A stretch of DNA of 33,914 bases from an uncultured Pelagibacteraceae bacterium (GCA_902598595.1 CACKCD010000009.1:1-33914); one strand, 5' to 3'. Numbered from the stretch's first letter, positions 24,423-33,792 are shown. Numbers and translations: made by a program. The notes: generated from the sequence alone by a model not told the origin.

Positions 24423-25508
24423 CTAACGTAATTTTAATGTCGCCAATCCAACTAAAGCTAATATTATTGCAATAATCCAAAATCGAATTACGATAGTTGA
24501 CTCGGCCCATCCCTTTTGTTCAAAATGATGGTGGATTGGAGCCATCTTAAAAATTCTTTTACCAGTAAGTTTGAATGAAATAATTTGAATAATCACTGAT
24601 ACTGTTTCAAGAACAAATAACCCCCCTACTATTGCAAGTACAATTTCATGTTTTGCAATTATAGCTACTGCAGCTAATGAACCGCCTAAAGATAGTGATC
24701 CGGTGTCTCCCATAAAAATTTTAGCTGGAGGAGCATTATACCAAAGAAAACCTAAACAAGATCCAACGATTGAACCGCAAAATATTGAAAGTTCACCTAC
24801 GTCAGGAATATATTGTAATTGAAGATATTCAGAAAAAATTGTGTTTCCAACTACATAGGAAATTAATGTGAATGAAAGAGCAACTAACATTACCGGTACA
24901 GTGGCTAGTCCATCTAGTCCGTCTGTTAAATTTACCGCATTAGATGAACCTATTATTACAAATAATCCAAAAGGAATAAAAAAAAGACCCATATACCAAA
25001 TTAAATTTTTAAAGAAAGGAAAGTATAGATTATACAAATACTCATGTTCAGAAAATTTTATCAAAATTAATAGAGTTATTGTTCCTATTATTAATTGACC
25101 AAGAAATTTTAATTTTGAATTTAATCCTCTAGAATTTTTATATTTTATTTTCAATAAATCATCAGTAAATCCCAATAGGCCTAGACTCAAAGATACGAAA
25201 ATTAGTGTCCAAACATAAATATTGTTTAAATCAGCCCATAAAAGAGTACTGGTTAGCATCCCAATTATAATAATGACTCCACCCATTGTTGGGGTTCCAG
25301 ATTTTTTAATAATGTGATCTATTGGCCCATCTTGTCTTATAGGGCCGGATATCATATTTTCTGAAAAAATTTTAATAAGCGGTCCTCCGATAATAAAAAC
25401 TATAACTAAAGAAGTAACAACTGAAAGCCCTGTTCTAAAAGTTAGGTATTTAAATACGTTAAGGAAGGAATAGTGCTCTATAAAAGATGTGAATAAATTA
25501 AATAACAT
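24423..25508 (-). CDS. mraY: Phospho-N-acetylmuramoyl-pentapeptide transferase
   Basis: KSGTPTMGGVIII, GFTDDLLKI, SSNAVNLTDGLDGLATV, IFMGDTGSLSLGGSLA, MAPIHHHFEQKGWAESTIVIRFWII. Confidence 0.97.
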   Translation of the reverse strand: MLFNLFTSFIEHYSFLNVFKYLTFRTGLSVVTSLVIVFIIGGPLIKIFSENMISGPIRQDGPIDHIIKKSGTPTMGGVIIIIGMLTSTLLWADLNNIYVWTLIFVSLSLGLLGFTDDLLKIKYKNSRGLNSKLKFLGQLIIGTITLLILIKFSEHEYLYNLYFPFFKNLIWYMGLFFIPFGLFVIIGSSNAVNLTDGLDGLATVPVMLVALSFTLISYVVGNTIFSEYLQLQYIPDVGELSIFCGSIVGSCLGFLWYNAPPAKIFMGDTGSLSLGGSLAAVAIIAKHEIVLAIVGGLFVLETVSVIIQIISFKLTGKRIFKMAPIHHHFEQKGWAESTIVIRFWIIAIILALVGLATLKLR

Positions 25509-28271
25509 CTAAATTCCTTTTATCATGGCGTTGCTAATAATATTTAATTTTGTTGCGTTAGATCCTTTTATCATCAAATAATCGTTATTAGTGATTATAT
25601 TTTTTAAAATAAGATCAACATCTTGATTCGATTGAAAAATGTTTCCTCGCTTCTCTTTCTTTAAATTTTTATAGGTAAAAAGCGTCTTTTCTCCCTTTAC
25701 AAAAACTTTATCAATATCGGAGCTGTTAATAAGTCTAGATAATTCCTTGTGATAAATTTCTGATTTTTTTCCAAGTTCTAGCATATCTCCTAATAATAAA
25801 TATTTTTTAAATTTGTCTTTCTTTATTTCTGAGAAATTATGTAAAGCATTTTTAACTGAGAATGGATTCGCGTTATAACTCTCATCGATTAACCTAAAAT
25901 ATTTTTTATATCTCTTAATTTTATGTATTCTACCTCTACCTTCAGATGGTTCAAAATTTTTAAATACTTGGGTGGATTTATGAAGATTCAGATCTAATTC
26001 TTGTAAAACAGCTATAGAAGCCAGAACATTATAAACATTAATATCTTTTATTCTTAATTTTAAAATCCCATCTTTAGCTCTTATAATAATTTTTTTTGTC
26101 AAATGGTGTTGTTTAGTTTTAATTAAACAAACATCCGATTTTTTTGATTTACCAAAAGTAATAATCTTTATATTTTTTAATTTTGCTTTGGCATTTAAAA
26201 AATTAAAAAATCTATCATCACGATTAAGAATGACTGTTCCATTATTTCGAATATTATTTATAATTTCACTTTTTGCTTTTGCAATACCTTTAATATTACT
26301 AAAATTTTCTATATGTGCCTCCGCTATATTTGTAATTATAGCTAAATCTGGTTTTATGATTTTAGATAATTGATTTATTTCACCTGCTTTACTCATTCCT
26401 ACTTCAAATACACCAAATTTATGATTTGAATTTAGATTGGATAAACTTAATGGAACACCATAGTGGTTATTGAAAGATCTTGGTGAGGCATAAGTTTTAT
26501 CATATTTTTGAAGTAAATTATTAAGAATATTTTTTAATGAAGTTTTTCCTGAACTGCCAGTTATTGCTAAAATCTTTGCGGTACAATTTTCTCTTTTAAG
26601 TTTAGCAAATTTATTCAGAAAATTAATAGGGTTATCAACTTTGATTATTTTCTTTTTGTGTTTTTTGTTACTTTTTGAGGAAATTATATAGCGAGCACCT
26701 TTTTTTATAGCTTTAGAAATAAATAAATTTCCATCATTATTTTTACCTTTAATAGCTAAAAATAAATTATCTTTTTTTACATCTCTTGAGTCTATTGCAA
26801 GTCCATCAAATGAATAAATTTTTTTATTTTTAATAACTTTATTTAATATTTTTGAATTAAATAAATAATTTTGTTTTTTTTCACTTATTATTTTTTTATT
26901 TATCTTTAATTTTTTAATTATCTTTCTATCAGAAATTTTAATAATCTTATTTCCATAGTCTTGATAATTTTCATGACCCTTACCAGCAATTAAAATTGTT
27001 TCATTTGGTTCTGCTTTTAATATAGCTTCTTTAATTGCTTTTGATCTATTTCCAATATCAAAATAAGTGCTTCCCTTAAGATGATTAATGATTTCTTTTC
27101 TAATTTTTTTTGGATTTTCATTTCTAGGGTTATCATCAGTAACATAGATCTTTTCACAAAAGGATTTTGCAATTTTTGCCATTAAAGATCTTTTCTTAAA
27201 ATCTCTTTCTCCCCCACATCCAAATACCAATGAAATATTATTATTAAAAGTATTTTTAATTGATTTTATAGCTTCTTGTAATGCTTCTGGTGTATGAGCA
27301 TAATCAATAAATACTCTTATATTATTTGGATACTTTTTAATTAAGTCTAGCCTACCATCAACATTTTTAATCTTTTTTAATGAACTGTTAATTTTTATAT
27401 AATTTAAATTACATAACCGAGCTGCTAAAATTGCCATAGATAAATTTTTCCTTTGAAATGATCCGTGTAAAGTCAGAGAGAGATTTTTAATGTCATTAAA
27501 TGTTTTATTAACATCTAATAATCTTAGCTCTCTATTTTTAGAGATCTTTTCTAAAATTGAATATTCTTTGATAAATTTATCGGCTATAACGTAACTTTTT
27601 TTAGGTAATAATTTTGTAAATAAAGTTAATTTTGCTTTTAAATAAGCTTTCATTGTTTTGTGATAATCTAGGTGGTCTTGGCTAAAATTAGTAAAAATAC
27701 CAGCTTTTAAATTTAGATTATCTAATCTATTTTGATCTAAACCATGGCTAGAAGCCTCTATAATAACATTATCAATTTTATTTTTTTTTAATTTATGAAG
27801 ATTTTTATGAAGTGTTATTATGTCTGGAGAGGTAAGATTGGTCTTAATAAACCTCTCTCTGTATCTTATGCCTAGCGTCCCGATGGATGCTACTGGAATA
27901 TTATTCGCATGTAATATTTGATAAAAAAAATCAGCTATAGATGTTTTTCCATTTGTGCCTGTAACTGCAATAATATTCTTTGGTTTTAATTTGTAAAATT
28001 TAGAGGAGATTTTACTTAAATAATTTCTTACTTTATTTGTTTTAATTACATTAACTTTTGTACTTTGAAATTTACAACTATTTGAGCAAATAATGATGAT
28101 TGCGCCATTTTTTATAGCTTTACCAATATAATTTTCACCATTGAATTTGGTTCCTCTTATCGCGAAAAAAATAAATCCTTTTTTCACCTCTTTACTATTT
28201 AAAGCTAAACCTTTGATGTTAAGGTTTTTTATACTTTTAGGTGAATTTTTAATTAAGTTTTTTAGCAACAT
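25509..28271 (-). CDS. murE/murF: Fused MurE-MurF Mur ligase (920 aa)
   Basis: N half: MurE (LALNSKEVKKGFIFFAIRGTKFNGENYI, VTGTNGKTSIADFF, YAHTPEALQEAI, DDNPRNE meso-DAP motif, GKGHENYQ). C half: MurF (LAIDSRDVKKDNLFLAIKGKNNDGNLFI, ITGSSGKTSLKNIL, SPRSFNNHYGVPLSL, DESYNANPFSVKNAL). One uninterrupted frame. Confidence 0.95.
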   Translation of the reverse strand: MLLKNLIKNSPKSIKNLNIKGLALNSKEVKKGFIFFAIRGTKFNGENYIGKAIKNGAIIIICSNSCKFQSTKVNVIKTNKVRNYLSKISSKFYKLKPKNIIAVTGTNGKTSIADFFYQILHANNIPVASIGTLGIRYRERFIKTNLTSPDIITLHKNLHKLKKNKIDNVIIEASSHGLDQNRLDNLNLKAGIFTNFSQDHLDYHKTMKAYLKAKLTLFTKLLPKKSYVIADKFIKEYSILEKISKNRELRLLDVNKTFNDIKNLSLTLHGSFQRKNLSMAILAARLCNLNYIKINSSLKKIKNVDGRLDLIKKYPNNIRVFIDYAHTPEALQEAIKSIKNTFNNNISLVFGCGGERDFKKRSLMAKIAKSFCEKIYVTDDNPRNENPKKIRKEIINHLKGSTYFDIGNRSKAIKEAILKAEPNETILIAGKGHENYQDYGNKIIKISDRKIIKKLKINKKIISEKKQNYLFNSKILNKVIKNKKIYSFDGLAIDSRDVKKDNLFLAIKGKNNDGNLFISKAIKKGARYIISSKSNKKHKKKIIKVDNPINFLNKFAKLKRENCTAKILAITGSSGKTSLKNILNNLLQKYDKTYASPRSFNNHYGVPLSLSNLNSNHKFGVFEVGMSKAGEINQLSKIIKPDLAIITNIAEAHIENFSNIKGIAKAKSEIINNIRNNGTVILNRDDRFFNFLNAKAKLKNIKIITFGKSKKSDVCLIKTKQHHLTKKIIIRAKDGILKLRIKDINVYNVLASIAVLQELDLNLHKSTQVFKNFEPSEGRGRIHKIKRYKKYFRLIDESYNANPFSVKNALHNFSEIKKDKFKKYLLLGDMLELGKKSEIYHKELSRLINSSDIDKVFVKGEKTLFTYKNLKKEKRGNIFQSNQDVDLILKNIITNNDYLMIKGSNATKLNIISNAMIKGI

Positions 28272-29976
28272 GTTCGTTGTAAAACTCTTTGTTCTTTATG
28301 GCTAAAATAGGTCCAATTTTTTTTATAATTTTGCCAGCTATATAAACAGAATTCCAGCCTGCTTCATTTCTAGTTCCTTTAATCTTAATTCCTCGATAAT
28401 TATAAATCAAATTAGGAGCCGCTTGAGGATTTTCTAGCATTACAAGTAAAACATATTTTGGATCTTTTGAAGGAAACACTGAAATAAAAGTGTTCAAATT
28501 TTCGTTTTTATTTCCATACTTTTGTGAAGTGCCAGTTTTTCCTCCTACATCGTAACCATAGATATCAGCTAAACTAGCTGTTCCCTCTTTTTCAGTTACG
28601 ACTTTTCTTAAAATGGTATTTATTTTTTTACTAGTTTCTGCTGAAATTATCTTTTTATTTTCTTGATGTTCTTTTTTACTAATTAATGTTGGTTTTATTA
28701 TATTGCCTCCGTTTGTTAAAGCGGCATATGTTGTAGAGGCCTGTAAGGGAGTCACTGCTATTCCATGTCCATAAGAAATAGTTTCTAGCTTACATTTATT
28801 CCATTTAAAACTAATGGGAGTTCCGACTTCTTCCAGCTCAAACTCTGGGGTATCTAATAAATTAGTTTCTTTGAAAAAATCTTTATATTCTTGTTCACCA
28901 ATCTTTTTGGCTAGCATTAAAGTCCCTATATTAGAGGATCTAATTAATATATCTTCTACTGATAAATCTTTTGGGAATTGTTTAATATCTGATATCTCGT
29001 GAACAGAACATTTAATTTTTCTAGGTATATCTTTAATAATCGTTTCAGGTAACACTAAACCTTTTTCAATAGCTAAGGCAATTGTAAATGTTTTGAAAAT
29101 AGAGCCTAATTCATAAATACCTTTCGTTATTTTATTGGTATAATTTTTATCTGTAATATTTACTCTCTTATTTATATTAAAATTAGGTAAAGAAACTAAA
29201 GATAATACTTCCCCGTTATTTGCATCCATTAACAAAGCTCCTCCACCTGTTGCATTAAAAGTTTCTAATGCTCTATTCAATTCATCATCAATTATATGCT
29301 GAATATTTGTATCTAAAGTTAATTGTAATGGCCTATTTAATAATTTATTATCTTTTAGTTCTTTATCAAAATACTTTTCAACTCCTGAAATCCCATAATT
29401 ATCATAATCTACTTGACCTAAAATATGGCTGTACAAATTTGCATGTGTATAAATTCTTGATTGAAAAGGTTCAAAAATTATTCCTTTTTCTCCAAGAGAC
29501 CATAATTTTTCTTTATCGTTTTGATCAAGTCTTCTTTTTAAATAAAAATATTTTCCTTTATTTAATTTCTTTTCAATTGTTTCGATTGGTAAATCTGGGA
29601 AATTTAATCTAATATTAATTAAAAAATTTTCCTTATTTTTTATTAAATTAGGATTAATGGCTGCATGGAAAGATTTTACATTTCTAGATACCAAAATCCC
29701 GTTTCTATCAATTATATCTCGCCTCAAAGGAGTGCTATAAAATGAATTATTTTTTTTATTATAGATTTCAATATTTTTTAATGAAACAAAAACAATTTTA
29801 ATTGAAAAAATAGCAATTAAAGAAAAAAATAGAAAAAAAAGAAGATAGACTCTATCCTGAGAGATGTTTGAATTTTTTACTCTTTTTTTTTTTTGGCTAG
29901 TTTCTAAGTAATCTTCAAAATAAAAACTTCTTTGATTAATATTATAATTTTTATTATTTTTGTATTTTCTTTTCAT
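28249..29976 (-). CDS. ftsI: Peptidoglycan D,D-transpeptidase FtsI (PBP3)
   Basis: N-terminal TM; RRDIIDRNGILVSRNV; ELGSIFKTFTIALA (SxxK), RSSNIGTLMLA (SxN), GGKTGTSQKY (KTG). Confidence 0.96.
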   Translation of the reverse strand: MKRKYKNNKNYNINQRSFYFEDYLETSQKKKRVKNSNISQDRVYLLFFLFFSLIAIFSIKIVFVSLKNIEIYNKKNNSFYSTPLRRDIIDRNGILVSRNVKSFHAAINPNLIKNKENFLINIRLNFPDLPIETIEKKLNKGKYFYLKRRLDQNDKEKLWSLGEKGIIFEPFQSRIYTHANLYSHILGQVDYDNYGISGVEKYFDKELKDNKLLNRPLQLTLDTNIQHIIDDELNRALETFNATGGGALLMDANNGEVLSLVSLPNFNINKRVNITDKNYTNKITKGIYELGSIFKTFTIALAIEKGLVLPETIIKDIPRKIKCSVHEISDIKQFPKDLSVEDILIRSSNIGTLMLAKKIGEQEYKDFFKETNLLDTPEFELEEVGTPISFKWNKCKLETISYGHGIAVTPLQASTTYAALTNGGNIIKPTLISKKEHQENKKIISAETSKKINTILRKVVTEKEGTASLADIYGYDVGGKTGTSQKYGNKNENLNTFISVFPSKDPKYVLLVMLENPQAAPNLIYNYRGIKIKGTRNEAGWNSVYIAGKIIKKIGPILAIKNKEFYNEHVAKKLN

Positions 29977-30289
29977 TTTTTGTTTTTAGAATTGATATTT
30001 TTTTTTGTGAGTCTACAAAATCTAAATAATTCAAATATATTCTTGAAAAATCCATTGGAATATATTCTACGAAGGACAGGTCTTCTATTTTTGCTGAGAG
30101 GTTCTTCGGAGAAGAAAGATAGAAATAATCTAACTCCGTTTCATGTAAATCTTTTTCTATGATTAAAATTCTTCTATCAGTCTTATAAATTTTTTTTTCA
30201 ATAATTCTTGTTTTATTTTTTACTGCGGATGTCACACCTAATAAGATTGAGAACATTAGAAGTGATGCAATTAACTTAATCTTAGACAT
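29954..30289 (-). CDS. ftsL: FtsL-like divisome protein
   Basis: Small protein (111 aa), N-terminal TM then heptad-like helix (IIEKKIYKTDRRILIIEKDLHETELDYFYLSSPKNL), between rsmH and ftsI. Confidence 0.75.
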   Translation of the reverse strand: MSKIKLIASLLMFSILLGVTSAVKNKTRIIEKKIYKTDRRILIIEKDLHETELDYFYLSSPKNLSAKIEDLSFVEYIPMDFSRIYLNYLDFVDSQKKISILKTKNEKKIQK

Positions 30290-31295
30290 ATAAACTCTCC
30301 AAATCTAAATATTTTTTAAACTTTTGTAGTAAACCAGTAGGATAAATAAATTTATTTTTGCTTCTAACCGCATATCTAAGTTTTGCAGAACGAGATGGAG
30401 GATTTTTAATAATTTCTAAATTAGAAGGTCTCAATATCCTATTTTTATATTTATCAAATAGAAAGGTATTTGAAGGTTTATCTACTGGAAAATATCTAGA
30501 CGGATTTGACTGACTGGAAGAAAAATTACTGAAAAAATATTTTACAATTTTGTCTTCAATAGAGTGAAAACTAACAATTAGTATTTTGCCACCTGGTTTT
30601 AAAATTTTAGTTGCATTAATTATACCTGTTATAAGTTCAGTAATTTCTTTATTCACAAAGATTCTTAAAGCTTGAAAAGTTTTTGTACTTGGGTTTATCT
30701 TATATTTATAGTTTTTCTTTTTACTTTTTTTTATAATTTCTACTAGCTGATCGACTTTTGTAATCTTTTTTATTGAACGTGTTTTAATTATATTTTTAGC
30801 AATTCTTGATGCTTCTTTTTCCTCTCCTAAAATTTTAATAATAGACCTTAACTCTTGTTCGCTAAAATTATTTACCACTTCTTCTGCTGAAGTCGTTGAT
30901 AGACCCATTGACATATCTAATGATGCTTTAGAGTTAAAAGAAAAACCCCTCTCTAGATTATTTAATTGAATAGAAGATAATCCTAGATCAAATATAACCG
31001 TATCAACCAATTTGTTGCCAACAATGGTATGAACTTCGCTAAATCTTAAATTGTGAAAAGAAAATCTTTTTGGATATTTTTTATATAATTTTTTACTTAT
31101 ATTTATAATTAATTCATCACGATCTAAAGCAATTACCTCTGTTTTAGAAAAATTAAGTAATTTTTTTGAATAACCTCCCCCACCAAAAGTGCAATCTATA
31201 TAAGTTCCACCTTTGTCTGGAGAACAAATATTAATTACTTCGTCCATCATCACCGGAAAATGGGAAAATTCCGGTGATGAAATTGGAGGGTTCAT
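30282..31295 (-). CDS. rsmH: 16S rRNA m4C1402 methyltransferase RsmH (MraW)
   Basis: HFPVMMDEVINICSPDKGGTYIDCTFGGGGYSKKLL, DRDELI, DLGLSSIQLNNLERGFSFNSKASLDMSM, NPSTKTFQALRIFVNKE, LIVSFHSIEDKIVKYFF, NPPSRSAKLRYAVR. Confidence 0.97.
   Translation of the reverse strand: MNPPISSPEFSHFPVMMDEVINICSPDKGGTYIDCTFGGGGYSKKLLNFSKTEVIALDRDELIINISKKLYKKYPKRFSFHNLRFSEVHTIVGNKLVDTVIFDLGLSSIQLNNLERGFSFNSKASLDMSMGLSTTSAEEVVNNFSEQELRSIIKILGEEKEASRIAKNIIKTRSIKKITKVDQLVEIIKKSKKKNYKYKINPSTKTFQALRIFVNKEITELITGIINATKILKPGGKILIVSFHSIEDKIVKYFFSNFSSSQSNPSRYFPVDKPSNTFLFDKYKNRILRPSNLEIIKNPPSRSAKLRYAVRSKNKFIYPTGLLQKFKKYLDLESLYV
31247..31280. repeat. Perfect 12-bp inverted repeat TCATCACCGGAA-(10 nt)-TTCCGGTGATGA inside the rsmH 5' coding region
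   Basis: Arms 31247-31258 and 31269-31280, loop AATGGGAAAA (31259-31268); read directly. Confidence 0.9.
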
Positions 31296-31313
31296 AATGA
31301 TATAGTTTTATCA

Positions 31314-32822
31314 TTAAAACTTTTGTTTTCTTAAAAAGGCTGGTATTTCAAAATCCTCTTCCTCAGATGAATCTTGATCAAAAAGTTTTTCTGTTTGATT
31401 ATGACTGAACTCGTCTGAATTATCTTCAGTTTGAGATTCATGGTCTTCTGCAAAAAGTTGTGGGGTATGTTCTTCTGTAATATTGCCTGTGTCAATATTT
31501 AAACCCAAGTCTTCTTTTATTGGTTCTTTAAGAGAGTTATCGCTATTACTATCAATATAAGAAGCATTTTCCATTGACACTCCTGAAGGAATGCTATCTG
31601 GGTCATACTGATCAGAAATATTTATCTCGTTTTTAGAGTCCAAAGTACTTTCTTCTAAATTATTGGTAATTGAGTTTTGCTCTTGTTGTTCGTTAATTTC
31701 GAATTTTTCATCTAACTTCAAAGCTGTTGCACCATCTATAGAGTTTAACATGTTGTTTTCCATACTTGCATTATTTGGAAATAAGCTTTCAGAATACCCA
31801 TTATTTCTGTTTTGTATTCTAGAAACCATGTTTAGAACTGTATTCGTCTGAGGTTTATGCCCGTCTAAAGCAGTAGCAACTATTGAAACTCTCATCTTAC
31901 CCTCCATATTTTCATCTTTGATAGCACCAAAAATTAATTCTACCTCTGGATCAACTTCTGCTCTAACTTTTTGAACAGTTTGATCTACTTCAAATAAGGT
32001 TAAATCTTTTCCGCCTGTAATATTTATAAGTAAACCTTTTGCGCCTTTTAAAGAATATTCGTCAATTAATGGATTGTTCAGAGCCATTGCTGTGGCTGCC
32101 ATCGCTCTATTTTCACCTTCGGCTTCTCCAGTTCCCATCATAGCTTTTCCCATTGAGCTCATCACTGTCTCAACATCGGCAAAATCTAAATTTATCATAC
32201 CTGGTCTTACCATAAGGTCCGTTACACTTTGCACGCCATGTCTTAAAACGTTATTTGATAAGTGAAAAGACTCTTCAAATGTTGTTGTTTCACTTGCAAT
32301 TTTAAAAAGATTTTGATTTGGAACTACAATAGTAGTGTCTAAATGTTTTTTTAATGCTTCTAATCCTTCTATAGCTCTTCTCATTCTTTTTGAACCTTCA
32401 TAGTCAAAAGGCAATGTTGTAACTCCGACTGTTAGAATATTTAATTCTTTAGCTGCTTTAGCTATAACATGAGAAGCTCCGGTGCCTGTTCCACCTCCCA
32501 TTCCAGCTGCTATAAAAACCATATTACTTCCTTGTATATAATTTACTATTTCACCAATAGATTCATCTGCAGCTGCTTGACCAATGTTATGTTTTGCACC
32601 AGCGCCTAGCCCTTTGGTTAAGTTCATGCCAATTTGAATTTTTGCGTGTGCCTTACTTTTTTTTAAATCCTGGGCATCCGTGTTAATTGCTACAAATTCA
32701 ACACCTTCCATGCCTGACTCGATCATTTCATTAATCGCATTACCGCCTGCACCACCAATTCCTAAAACTAGAATTCTAGGTTTTAATTCTTTAAGTTCTC
32801 CACCTCCAATATTTATACTCAT
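31314..32822 (-). CDS. ftsZ: Tubulin-like cell division GTPase FtsZ
   Basis: VLGIGGAGGNAINEM, IAAGMGGGTGTGASHVIA, MINLDFADVETVMSSMG (T7 loop), acidic Asn/Ser-rich linker, C-terminal DFEIPAFLRKQ peptide. Confidence 0.98.
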   Translation of the reverse strand: MSINIGGGELKELKPRILVLGIGGAGGNAINEMIESGMEGVEFVAINTDAQDLKKSKAHAKIQIGMNLTKGLGAGAKHNIGQAAADESIGEIVNYIQGSNMVFIAAGMGGGTGTGASHVIAKAAKELNILTVGVTTLPFDYEGSKRMRRAIEGLEALKKHLDTTIVVPNQNLFKIASETTTFEESFHLSNNVLRHGVQSVTDLMVRPGMINLDFADVETVMSSMGKAMMGTGEAEGENRAMAATAMALNNPLIDEYSLKGAKGLLINITGGKDLTLFEVDQTVQKVRAEVDPEVELIFGAIKDENMEGKMRVSIVATALDGHKPQTNTVLNMVSRIQNRNNGYSESLFPNNASMENNMLNSIDGATALKLDEKFEINEQQEQNSITNNLEESTLDSKNEINISDQYDPDSIPSGVSMENASYIDSNSDNSLKEPIKEDLGLNIDTGNITEEHTPQLFAEDHESQTEDNSDEFSHNQTEKLFDQDSSEEEDFEIPAFLRKQKF

Positions 32823-33283
32823 ATTACCTCCCCTTTTTGTTTATTTTCCCATTTAAGATTTGATCTATTTTGATAAGACTTTTTCCTTGCTATAACTTTA
32901 AATTTTTCAAATGTTTTTGGTTCCCATATTTGAAAAGTTTTTCCAAGACCCACAAATAAAATATTGTTCTTTATATTAGCATGGTTTAATAGTTTTTCCG
33001 TTAATGATACTCTGCCTTCAGTATCAAATTGTAAATTTACACTTTCAGATAATATAGAAGTTGCAAAATAATCTCTTTTTTCTTCAAATGGATTTAATGA
33101 ATCTATGGTATTAGATAATTTTTCTATTCTATCTTGAGAGCAAGCTTCTAAAGCTGAATGATTAAATGAAGGATAGCTAATAAAACCGTTATAACCTAAA
33201 GCGCTCAGATGAGATCTAAAAGTTGCAGGCACTGAAACCCTCCCTTTTTTGTCTAATTTGTTTTCGTAACTTGATAAAAACAT
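32819..33283 (-). CDS. mraZ: Transcriptional regulator MraZ (AbrB-like)
   Basis: ENKLDKKGRVSVPATFRSHL and LQFDTEGRVSLTEKLLNHANI, the two DxxGRV MraZ half-domains. Confidence 0.96.
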   Translation of the reverse strand: MFLSSYENKLDKKGRVSVPATFRSHLSALGYNGFISYPSFNHSALEACSQDRIEKLSNTIDSLNPFEEKRDYFATSILSESVNLQFDTEGRVSLTEKLLNHANIKNNILFVGLGKTFQIWEPKTFEKFKVIARKKSYQNRSNLKWENKQKGEVI

Positions 33284-33334
33284 TCTTTTTAAAAATCCTA
33301 ATATCTTTTATTATCTTCAAATCACCCTCCATTA

Positions 33335-33358
33335 TGGGATTATTTGGGATCGTATGGG
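33335..33358. promoter_or_regulatory. Three MraZ-binding-type boxes (TGGGN x3, 10-bp period)
   Basis: TGGGA (33335), TGGGA (33345), TGGGT (33355) on the + strand, each separated by 5 nt, upstream of mraZ; matches the TGGGN direct-repeat pattern described for E. coli MraZ. Confidence 0.8.
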
Positions 33359-33377
33359 TTTTAATCTAAATAGTCAA
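33349..33377 (-). promoter_or_regulatory. sigma70-type promoter of mraZ/dcw operon
   Basis: Minus strand TTGACT (33377-33372), 17-nt spacer, TACGAT (33354-33349); overlaps two of the TGGGN boxes. Confidence 0.7.
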
Positions 33378-33430
33378 TATAATAGTTTTTTGATTTTTAG
33401 TACAAAAAGAGAACGTTTTATCAGGAGAAC

Positions 33431-33792
33431 ATGCCAGACAATCTGTAAGCCGGGTTCTGTCATTGAAGATGTCATTTGTCTAGACTTAGGCTCGCACCTA
33501 AGCTCAAGCGGTTAACCCAGAAGACTAACTAAAGACGGTTTTTAGCATTAAATGCAATGTCTTCTCTATTTAACCTTGCTCCCAGTGGGGTTTGCCATGC
33601 GTTTTTTGTTACCAAAAAACCGGTGAGCTCTTACCTCGCCGTTTCACCCTTGCCTTGATTAGGCGGTTTATTTTCTGTGGCACTATCCCTGAAGTCACCT
33701 TCGCCAGTCATTAACTGGCACTGTGTCTTTATGGAGCCCGGACTTTCCTCTATTAGAAAATCTAATAGCGACTATCCAACTATCTGGCAGGA
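33431..33792 (-). ncRNA. rnpB: RNase P RNA (bacterial type A)
   Basis: Minus strand: GAGGAAAGTCCGGGCTCCATAAAGACACAGTGCCAG, GGGTGAAACGGCGAGGTAAGAGCTCACCGG, GGCAAACCCCACTGGGAGCAAG, AGAACCCGGCTTACAGATTGTCTGGCA; P1 ends TGCCAGA/TCTGGCA pair. Ends approximate. Confidence 0.96.

Noticed and set aside
25509-28271. MurE-MurF as a sequencing frameshift artefact
   Set aside because: Both domains lie in one continuous frame with a plausible linker; kept as a fusion, but read-level check advised.
24868-32265. Plus-strand ORFs at 24868, 26188, 28814, 29268, 29932, 31663 and 32074
   Set aside because: All lie antisense within strongly supported dcw genes and look like AT-rich chance frames.
33410-33432. 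Direct repeat GTTCTC...GTTCTC near the rnpB 3' end as a terminator or regulatory site
   Set aside because: Only 6 bp, no hairpin; not distinguishable from chance.
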